From NCBI GenBank assembly GCA_019054805.1, contig JAHQIY010000002.1, positions 9,052,001-9,116,000 on the forward strand: 64,000 nucleotides of DNA, written 5' to 3'. The stretch's first letter is position 1; each line of letters begins with the position of its first letter. Positions 9,906 to 19,400 of this stretch are shown one piece after another. Under the pieces are notes generated by a model. The model was not told the origin of the DNA and ran no database searches. It saw nothing but the letters and a program-made list of their open reading frames with translations. This stretch comes from Brachionus manjavacas. Taxonomy: Eukaryota; Rotifera; Eurotatoria; Ploima; Brachionidae. The position numbers were made by a program, and so were the translations under genes.

Positions 9906-11418
9906 AAATTGATAATGACACCTTATGGCGAGTTTCAAATGAAAAAGAAAACAAGGTTATACAGTCGTAGTCCCAAAAACAGAAAGAACAAAAGTGATCG
10001 AGTCCCAACACACGTCGATTACAAGTGGACACTTAAAGTTTGACAAAACCTTAAACAGAATAAGAAATAGATTTTACTGGCCAAAGTATCATACAGATGT
10101 TAAAAAGTTCATTCAAGAATGCCTAATGTGCCAAAGGACGTCTAATCCTCTACGAAACATCAAAGTGCCACTCAAACCAATACTGTCAAACAAGCCATTG
10201 GAAATACTCACCACCGATATTTTAGGCCCTCTTAAGGTTAGTAAAAATGGTTGTAAATACATACTCGTTATTATTGACCATTTTACAAAAATGGCTTGAA
10301 CTTTATGGTATGAAAAACATAGACGCCAAATCAACGGCCGGATGCCTTTTAGATTTTATTTGTAGATACGGGATACCGGAAGCCATTCTGTCAGACCAGG
10401 CAAAGAATTATCAATCCAAGTTACTTGAAGAGCTATGGGAACTTTTGGATATGAGACGTCTTCGAACAACACCATTTAACCCTGAATGTGATGGATTAAG
10501 TGAGAGAGTAAATCGAGTGATGAAGAGAATGATAACGTGCTACGTAAATAAAACACACGATGACTGGGATGAGTTGTTGCCTTTACTCAAACTAGCGTAT
10601 AACTCAGCGGTACATTCAACCACAAAATATACACCATACGAATTGATGTTCGGCCACAAGCCAAAATGCCCATTGACCTCATTTACCAGACGCCGCAAAT
10701 TAATTTAAAATTGGACACAGCCGGATATGCAGATAAAATAAAGAAGACTCTAAAGATAGCCCATGAAAGAGTAAGGATTAACCGCGACATAAAAATGTTG
10801 AAAGCCAAGTTAATATACGACAGACAAGTTATGGCAGCACCTTTCAAAAGGGGTGACGCGGTCTGGCTTAAAAATGACGAAACCAAGAAGGGCCAATGTA
10901 AGAAGTTTATTTACAAATGGAAAGGCCCATATCTCGTCACCAAAAAGGTTAATGACGTCAATTATATTATTAAGCCGCTGTACAAGAAAGGACGCGGAAT
11001 CACAGTAAACAGATCAAGGTTAAAAAGACATTTCTATAAACTAGATAAGGGACACGAGTTGACCGAACCAACAGTCCAAAAGATCCCTAAAATTAAAGCC
11101 AATCCAAGAACAGTATACGCCAGAAAGTTGATAAAAAGGGCCAAAAAGGATAAAAGAGGAAGAGAAAAAAGGATTGGAGAGATACTACCAGGAACAAGCG
11201 TGGACGTCGAAACGAACCGACCCAAACCAATCCAACTGGTCATGGCAACCACTTTAAATCCGGATCAAACTAAACCACTAGAGGACAACATCGATGACCT
11301 GAGTGACCCTACCTTCAAAAAAATTAATACAGATATATATGTCCCAGATAGGCCGCGACGTCAACGTAAGCCTCCGGACAGGTACGATCCGTCTCATAAA
11401 TGGATGAAGAAAAGTTAA
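9906..11418 (+). pseudogene. gypsy integrase with GPY/F module, right copy
   Basis: The zinc-binding H-H-C-C region starts at about 9,994. The first catalytic Asp is in TTDILGPL; an extra A near 10,285 shifts the frame at FTKMA. The second Asp and the Glu follow in the frame 10,247-10,708. One fewer A near 10,665 shifts it again, and the C-terminal part with KWKGPYLV runs 10,666-11,418. All parts of integrase are thus present, in three frames. The two breaks are homopolymer changes absent from other copies, so they may be sequencing error. Confidence 0.87.
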
Positions 11419-11563
11419 ACAATTGTAAATATGGTTTCGAGTAACAGTTTTAATTTTAATTTATTATACAACTATAAAAGACAAGTTTAATGAATCATCT
11501 AATTTAAATACATAAGTGATCATCGTATAACTTAGTTTTCATATTAATCAAAAATAACCAAAA

Positions 11564-12151
11564 ATGGAAAGACGTCAAGAAGAAAAGTGTGACAAAATTT
11601 TTATCCGATGTTTCCCACGACACTTCGACAGCTTTATGTTGAACTGCTTTGTAGATGAGTTGAGAGGTCAAGTGGGCCCGGTCAGATATTTCAGGGTGAT
11701 CGAGGACCATTTTAACAAGCGTCTGGACACGGTGGGGTTTTTGGGCTTTTACGATTCTCGGGACAACATCAGGTGTCTAACCTCTCGGTACCCGAGGATC
11801 GTGAACCCACAAGACTCAACACACTTCTTACAATTCCGGAATAATAAGGAAAGGAAGGAGTGCGATTTTGACGAATTCCCACACACAGAGGTGAAGATAG
11901 TCAAATGGCTCCGTGACGGCCGAGAGGTCGTTAGAACGTGGACCCATAGGGACGAAAATTATGAACGTGGGGAGTGCACGAGTGCAATAAGCACAGAACA
12001 CCAGAATAAATATGAGCATGAGTCAACACAAAAACAAGTGCTGCAACAAAGAGAGACGTCGAGTACAACAAAAATTAAGTGGGTCGTTTTTAACGAGACT
12101 GGAACTGACACCGAGGACAACGGTCTGGACGTCGAAGAGCAGAAGCATTGA
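11564..12151 (+). CDS. 195-aa RRM-like ORF, right copy
   Basis: Identical in protein sequence to the ORF at 4,204-4,791. It starts 145 bp after the integrase stop, and the ATG context AAAATGG is favourable. The stop is followed by a stretch rich in GAG/CTC that could fold (GAGACCGAGCCTCGG..), then by the purine tract and LTR. Expression as part of the pol mRNA would need reinitiation or splicing, which I cannot see. Confidence 0.7.
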   Translation: MERRQEEKCDKIFIRCFPRHFDSFMLNCFVDELRGQVGPVRYFRVIEDHFNKRLDTVGFLGFYDSRDNIRCLTSRYPRIVNPQDSTHFLQFRNNKERKECDFDEFPHTEVKIVKWLRDGREVVRTWTHRDENYERGECTSAISTEHQNKYEHESTQKQVLQQRETSSTTKIKWVVFNETGTDTEDNGLDVEEQKH

Positions 12152-12192
12152 GACCGAGCCTCGGAGTGGCTCTCAAAAAAGGATGAGAGCAT

Positions 12193-12377
12193 TGTTAAAT
12201 GCAAAAGTTTAGTTACTTTTAGTTTATTTCTTTTGTATATAAATTGGTTTTTAAGAGCCATTTAGAGATTATGATTATTTTAGTTTTTGAATTTAGTTAT
12301 GTTTTTGATTTAAATAAAGTTATTATTATAATTTCAGTTTTGTTTAATTGTTTATTAACACAACACCATCCACTACA
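12193..12377 (+). repeat. 3' LTR, right copy (185 bp)
   Basis: TGTTAAATG to CCACTACA. TATATAAA lies at 12,236-12,243 and AATAAA at 12,313-12,318, giving a compact promoter plus polyadenylation unit. The purine tract is at about 12,175-12,189. The LTR end is followed immediately by GACGTC (12,378-12,383). This copy has TTTTTAAGAGCC where the other three have TTTGTTTGAGCC. Confidence 0.65.
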
Positions 12378-12403
12378 GACGTCCATCTATCAAGGACAAA
12401 GTT

Positions 12404-12737
12404 TAATTAAAGTTGATTAAAAATAAGAATTTGATCACACATTGATCATGAAGCTTTAGTTGAAAGAAGACAAGTTCCGCAGCATCATGAAGAAAAGTAC
12501 GGGTAACTTTCAAGGAGTTTTTTATGAAAACAAGCAGGCCACCTCCATGTCTATTCCTGTCTAATCTTATATTTGAATAAAAATTGTTATTTAAAAACGA
12601 CTTATATTACGGTATTGTTTGATCAACTTAAGATTCACTAAAACAAACAATGTCGAACATGCGACTATTTAGAATTTCATTCAATTCAAATATATAACCA
12701 AGAATTGAATTGATATTGAGATGAAAAATTTTAAGCT
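12404..12737 (-). pseudogene. LINE-type endonuclease fragment, right arm
   Basis: Inverted counterpart of the fragment at 3,620-3,952, with the same RLDRNRHGGG block and the same stop after SES. An extra AT dinucleotide near 12,606 is specific to this copy. Confidence 0.78.
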
Positions 12738-12835
12738 TATTGTCTGAATTAGATCTAAAATCTAAAATCTTTTAGATAAGAACGAGCAACATTATTCGAG
12801 AATTGAGATTTTTCTAGTCATTGCACCAAAGTATC

Positions 12836-13430
12836 TTACTCTTGAATCTCAAATTTGAGTATTTCAGATCCGATAGATTCACGTATTTTCGGAATATCAT
12901 TTTGATTGAATAAAAATGGTTTGTCATATGATAAGTACTTTGAATAGGCACAGATAAAAACGCCACAATCTTTATCGTTTCCATATTGTTTTTGGGTACA
13001 AATGGTCATTTAGTATCATCCATGAATCTGAGTCAGCCAAAGAAGTAATATACTTTTTAAGAACTCCACGAATTTTTTCAATAATCTCGTTATTGCTACT
13101 ATAAATTGAATAATAATACTTGATTTTTTTTTGATATGTATCAAACACAATTAAGACCCAATGATTTCTTATTAAATAAAACTGGACAAAATAGCAGACG
13201 AAAGTCGGTTTTAGAATTTTTCTCAACAGATTTCGATACCCCTCGAAGATTACCATCTAAAATTTAATTGATGATAAGAGAGTCTATATGAGAACATTTG
13301 ACATTGAGATTAGAGTTACATTTTCATGTAAAAATTAACAATTATATCATTGATTTTAAAACCAAATAATAAATCATATAAACTCAATCTATTCACCTCA
13401 AAACCAAACCCTTTAAGAAAGACAGTCATC
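12836..13430 (-). pseudogene. C48 protease remnant, right arm, in frame with array 2
   Basis: Contains the same domain as at 2,932-3,523. The His region (NHWVLIVFDTYQKK) is open in the frame 12,972-13,256. The N-terminal groove block (FGFKINDIIVNFYMK) is in frame with array 2, so one minus-strand frame at 13,316-15,784 runs through 27 repeat units into the protease start and then stops at NFYMKM. The join is direct because the ~100-bp linker seen in the other copies is missing here. Confidence 0.75.
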
Positions 13431-16400
13431 GACATTGCTTGACTCAAGTTGTCATTTCCAACAGGAGGAAACCTGGATTCGGCTGTTGTTTTGCTAGCCG
13501 ACTTGTTGGTGTTCATCGACATTGCTTGACTCAGGTTGTCATGTCCAACAGGAGGCAACTTGGAGTCGGCTGTTGTTTTGCTAGCCGAATTGTTGGTGTT
13601 CATCGACATTGCTTGACTCAGGTTGTCATTTCCAACAGGAGGCAACTTGGAGTCGGCTGTTGTTTTGCTAGCCGAATTGTTGGTGTTCACCGACATTGCT
13701 TGACTCAGGTTGTCATGTCCAACAGGAGGCAACTTGGAGTCGGCTGTTGTATTGCTAGCCGACTTGTTGGTGTTCATCGACATTGCTTGACTCAGGTTGT
13801 CATTTCCAACAGGAGGAAACCTGGATTCGGCTGTTGTTTTGCTAGCCGACTTGTTGGTGTTCATCGACATTGCTTGACTCAGGTTGTCATTTCCAACAGG
13901 AGGAAACCTGGATTCGGCTTTTGTTTTGCTAGCCGACTTGTTGGTGTTCATCGACATTGCTTGACTCAGGTTGTCATGTCCAACAGGAGGCAACTTGGAG
14001 TCGGCTGTTGTTTTGCTAGCCGACTTGTTGGTGTTCATCGACATTGCTTGACTCAGGTTGTCATTTCCAACAGGAGGAAACCTGGATTCGGCTGTTGTTT
14101 TGCTAGCCGACTTGTTGGTGTTCATCGACATTGCTTGACTCAGGTTGTCATTTCCAACAGGAGGAAACCTGGATTCGGCTGTTGTTTTGCTAGCCGACTT
14201 GTTGGTGTTCATCGACATTGCTTGACTCAGGTTGTCATGTCCAACAGGAGGCAACTTGGAGTCGGCTGTTGTTTTGCCAGCCGACTTGTTGGTGTTCATC
14301 GACATTGCTTGACTCAGGTTGTCATTTCCAACAGGAGGAAACCTGGATTCGGCTGTTGTTTTGCTAGCCGACTTGTTGGTGTTCATCGACATTGCTTGAC
14401 TCAGGTTGTCATTTCCAACAGGAGGAAACCTGGATTCGGCTGTTGTTTTGCTAGCCGACTTGTTGGTGTTCATCGACATTGCTTGACTCAGGTTGTCATT
14501 TCCAACAGGAGGAAACCTGGATTCGGCTGTTGTTTTGCTAGCCGACTTGTTGGTGTTCATCGACATTGCTTGACTCAGGTTGTCATGTCCAACAGGAGGC
14601 AACGTGGAGTCGGCTGTTGTTTTGCTAGCCGACTTGTTGGTGTTCATCGACATTGCTTGACTCAGGTTGTCATTTCCAACAGGAGGAAACCTGGATTCGG
14701 CTGTTGTTTTGCTAGCCGACTTGTTGGTGTTCATCGACATTGCTTGACTCAGGTTGTCATTTCCAACAGGAGGAAACCTGGATTCGGCTGTTGTTTTGCT
14801 AGCCGACTTGTTGGTGTTCATCGACATTGCTTGACTCAGGTTGTCATTTCCAACAGGAGGAAACCTGGATTCGGCTGTTGTTTTGCTAGCCGACTTGTTG
14901 GTGTTCATCGACATTGCTTGACTCAGGTTGTCATTTCCAACAGGAGGAAACCTGGATTCGGCTGTTGTTTTGCTAGCCGACTTGTTGGTGTTCATCGACA
15001 TTGCTTGACTCAGGTTGTCATTTCCAACAGGAGGAAACCTGGATTCGGCTGTTGTTTTGCTAGCCGACTTGTTGGTGTTCATCGACATTGCTTGACTCAG
15101 GTTGTCATTTCCAACAGGAGGAAACCTGGATTCGGCTGTTGTTTTGCTAGCCGACTTGTTGGTGTTCATCGACATTGCTTGACTCAGGTTGTCATTTCCA
15201 ACAGGAGGAAACCTGGATTCGGCTGTTGTTTTGCTAGCCGACTTGTTGGTGTTCATCGACATTGCTTGACTCAGGTTGTCATTTCCAACAGGAGGAAACC
15301 TGGATTCGGCTGTTGTTTTGCTAGCCGACTTGTTGGTGTTCATCGACATTGCTTGACTCAGGTTGTCATTTCCAACAGGAGGAAACCTGGATTCGGCTGT
15401 TGTTTTGCTAGCCGACTTGTTGGTGTTCATCGACATTGCTTGACTCAGGTTGTCATTTCCAACAGGAGGAAACCTGGATTCGGCTGTTGTTTTGCTAGCC
15501 GACTTGTTGGTGTTCATCGACATTGCTTGACTCAGGTTGTCATTTCCAACAGGAGGAAACCTGGATTCGGCTGTTGTTTTGCTAGCCGACTTGTTGGTGT
15601 TCATCGACATTGCTTGACTCAGGTTGTCATTTCCAACAGGAGGAAACCTGGATTCGGCTGTTGTTTTGCTAGCCGACTTGTTGGTGTTCATCGACATTGC
15701 TTGACTCAGGTTGTCATTTCCAACAGGAGGAAACCTGGATTCGGCTGTTGTTTTGCTAGCCGACTTGTTGGTGTTCATCGACATTGCTTGACTCAGGTTG
15801 TCATTTCCAACAGGAGGAAACCGGGATTCGGCTGTTGATTTCTAGCCGACTTGTTGGTGTTCATCGACATTGCTTGACTCAGGTTGTCATTTCCAACAGG
15901 AGGAAACCTGGATTCGGCTGTTGTTTTGCTAGCCGACTTGTTGGTGTTCATCGACATTGCTTGACTCAGGTTGTCATTTCCAACAGGAGGAAACCTGGAT
16001 TCGGCTGTTGTTTTGCTAGCCGACTTGTTGGTGTTCATCGACATTGCTTGACTCAGGTTGTCATTTCCAACAGGTTGGAAACCTGGAGTCGGCTGTTGTT
16101 TTGCTAGCCGACTTGTTGGTGTTCATCGACATTGCTTGACTCAGGTTGTCATTTCCAACAGGAGGAAACCTGGATTCGGCTGTTGTTTTGCTAGCCGACT
16201 TGTTGGTGTTCATCGACATTGCTTGACTCAGGTTGTCATTTCCAACAGGAGGAAACCTGGATTCGGCTGTTGTTTTGCTAGCCGACTTGTTGGTGTTCAT
16301 CGACATTGCTTGACTCAGGTTGTCATTTCCAACAGGAGGAAACCTGGAGTCGGCTGTTGTTTTGCTAGCCGACTTGTTGGTGTTCATCGACATTGCTTGA

Positions 16401-19400
16401 CTCAGGTTGTCATTTCCAACAGGAGGAAACCTGGATTCGGCTGTTGTTTTGCTAGCCGACTTGTTGGTGTTCATCGACATTGCTTGACTCAGGTTGTCAT
16501 GTCCAACAGGAGGAAACCTGGAGTCGGCTGTTTTTTTGATAGCCGACATGTTGGTGTTCATCGAAATTGCTTGAATCAGGTTGTCATTTCCATCAGGAGT
16601 AAACCTGGAGTCGGCTGTTGTTTTGCTAGCCGACTTGTTGGTGTTCATCGACATTGCTTGACTCAGGTTGTCATTTCCAACAGGAGGAAACCTGGAGTCG
16701 GCTGTTGATTTCTAGCCGACTTGTTGGTGTTCATCGACATTGCTTGACTCAGGTTGTCATTTCCAACAGGAGGAAACCTGGATTCGGCTGTTGTTTTGCT
16801 AGCCGACTTGTTGGTGTTCATCGACATTGCTTGACTCAGGTTGTCATTTCCAACAGGAGGAAACCTGGATTCGGCTTTTGTTTTGCTAGCCGACTTGTTG
16901 GTGTTCATCGACATTGCTTGACTCAGGTTGTCATTTCCAACAGGAGGAAACCTGGATTCGGCTTTTGTTTTGCTAGCCGACTTGTTGGTGTTCATCGACA
17001 TTGCTTGACTCAGGTTGTCATTTCCAACAGGAGGAAACCTGGATTCGGCTTTTGTTTTGCTAGCCGACATGTTGGTGTTCATCGACATTGCTTGACTCAG
17101 GTTGTCATGTCCAACAGGAGGCAACTTGGATTCGGCTGTTGTTTTGCTAGCCGACTTGTTGGTGTTCATCGACATTGCTTGACTCAGGTTGTCATTTCCA
17201 ACAGGAGGAAACCTGGATTCGGCTTTTGTTTTGCTAGCCGACTTGTTGGTGTTCATCGACATTGCTTGACTCAGGTTGTCATTTCCAACAGGAGGAAACC
17301 TGGATTCGGCTTTTGTTTTGCTAGCCGACTTGTTGGTGTTCATCGACATTGCTTGACTCAGGTTGTCATTTCCAACAGGAGGAAACCTGGATTCGGCTTT
17401 TGTTTTGCTAGCCGACATGTTGGTGTTCATCGACATTGCTTGACTCAGGTTGTCATGTCCAACAGGAGGCAACTTGGATTCGGCTGTTGTTTTGCTAGCC
17501 GACTTGTTGGTGTTCATCGACATTGCTTGACTCAGGTTGTCATTTCCAACAGGAGGAAACCTGGATTCGGCTGTTGTTTTGCTAGCCGACTTGTTGGTGT
17601 TCTTCGACATTGCTTGACTCAGGTTGTCATATCCACGGGTTGGCGTCCTGGAGTCGGCTGTTGATTTCTAGCCGACTTGTTGGTGTTCATCGACATTGCT
17701 TGACTCAGGTTGTCATGTCCAACAGGAGGCAACTTGGATTCGGCTGTTGTTTTGCTAGCCGACTTGTTGGTGTTCATCGATTTGACTTGACTCAGGTTGT
17801 CATTTCCAACAGGAGGAAACCTGGATTCGGCTGTTGTTTTGCTAGCCGACTTGTTGGTGTTCATCGATTTGACTTGACTCAGGTTGTCATTTCCAACAGG
17901 AGGAAACCTGGAGTCGGCTGTTGTATTGCTTGCCGACTTGTTGGTGTTCTTCGACATTGATTGACTCAGGTTGTCATATCCACGGGTTGGCGTCCTGGAG
18001 TCGGCTGTTGATTTCTAGCCGACTTGTTGGTGTTCATCGACATTGCTTGACTCAGGTTGTCATGTCCAACAGGAGGCAACTTGGATTCGGCTGTTGTATT
18101 GCTTGCCGACTTGTTGGTGTTCTTCGACATTGCTTGACTCAGGTTGTCATATCCACGGGTTGGCGTCCTGGAGTCGGCTGTTGATTTCTAGCCGACTTGT
18201 TGGTGTTCATCGACATTGCTTGACTCAGGTTGTCATTTCCAACAGGAGGAAACCTGGATTCGGCTGTTGTTTTGCTAGCCGACTTGTTGGTGTTCATCGA
18301 TTTGACTTGACTCAGGTTGTCATTTCCAACAGGAGGAAACCTGGAGTCGGCTGTTGTATTGCTTGCCGACTTGTTGGTGTTCTTCGACATTGATTGACTC
18401 AGGTTGTCATATCCACGGGTTGGCGTCCTGGAGTCGGCTGTTGATTTCTAGCCGACTTGTTGGTGTTCATCGACATTGCTTGACTCAGGTTGTCATTTCC
18501 AACAGGAGGAAACCTGGATTCGGCTGTTGTTTTGCTAGCCGACTTGTTGGTGTTCATCGACATTGCTTGACTCAGGTTGTCATGTCCAACAGGAGGCAAC
18601 TTGGATTCGGCTGTTGTTTTGCTAGCCGACTTGTTGGTGTTCATCGATTTGACTTGACTCAGGTTGTCATTTCCAACAGGAGGAAACCTGGAGTCGGCTG
18701 TTGTATTGCTTGCCGACTTGTTGGTGTTCTTCGACATTGCTTGACTCAGGTTGTCATATCCACGGGTTGGCGTCCTGGAGTCGGCTGTTGATTTCTAGCC
18801 GACTTGTTGGTGTTCATCGACATTGCTTGACTCAGGTTGTCATTTCCAACAGGAGGAAACCTGGATTCGGCTGTTGTTTTGCTAGCCGACTTGTTGGTGT
18901 TCATCGACATTGCTTGACTCAGGTTGTCATTTCCAACAGGAGGAAACCTGGATTCGGCTGTTGTTTTGCTAGCCGACTTGTTGGTGTTCATCGACATTGC
19001 TTGACTCAGGTTGTCATTTCCAACAGGAGGAAACCTGGATTCGGTTGTTGTTTTGCTAGCCGACTTGTTGGTGTTCATCGACATTGCTTGACTCAGGTTG
19101 TCATTTCCAACAGGAGGAAACCTGGATTCGGCTGTTGTTTTGCTAGCCGACTTGTTGGTGTTCATCGACATTGCTTGACTCAGGTTGTCATGTCCAACAG
19201 GAGGCAACTTGGATTCGGCTGTTGTTTTGCTAGCCGACTTGTTGGTGTTCATCGATTTGACTTGACTCAGGTTGTCATTTCCAACAGGAGGAAACCTGGA
19301 GTCGGCTGTTGTATTGCTTGCCGACTTGTTGGTGTTCTTCGACATTGCTTGACTCAGGTTGTCATTTCCAACAGGAGGAAACCGGGATTCGGCTGTTGAT

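Larger units (their letters stand above)
8221..12377 (+). mobile_element. Ty3/gypsy retrotransposon, right palindrome copy (5'-truncated)
   Basis: Mirror image of the left copy: RT, RNase H, integrase, 195-codon ORF and LTR, without gag, protease or 5' LTR. It carries 14 GACGTC palindromes, scattered through coding and non-coding parts. Confidence 0.9.
2932..13430. repeat. 10.5-kb palindrome with 85-bp spacer
   Basis: Left arm 2,932-8,135 and right arm 8,221-13,430 are reverse complements; position x on the left pairs with about 16,356 minus x on the right. The spacer 8,136-8,220 is pol sequence present only in the left copy. Arms differ by homopolymer lengths and by some substitutions, for example EPFKEFLF against EHFKEFMF in RNase H, HTTITS against HTSITS in integrase, and a different sequence next to the LTR TATA box. 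Both arms are flanked by the 87-bp arrays, again in inverted order. Confidence 0.93.

Noticed and set aside
2932..13430. Palindrome as a simple read-through artefact
   Set aside because: Not rejected outright, but arm-specific substitutions, the linker deletion and different flanking arrays argue against an exact mirror of one molecule.
13439..15838. 799-codon plus-strand ORF (repeats of VVISNRRKPGFGCCFASRLVGVHRHCLTQ) and similar Cys-rich frames in all arrays
   Set aside because: A stop-free 87-bp unit gives open frames of any length on both strands. There is no promoter, no non-repeat domain and no synonymous bias among variants.
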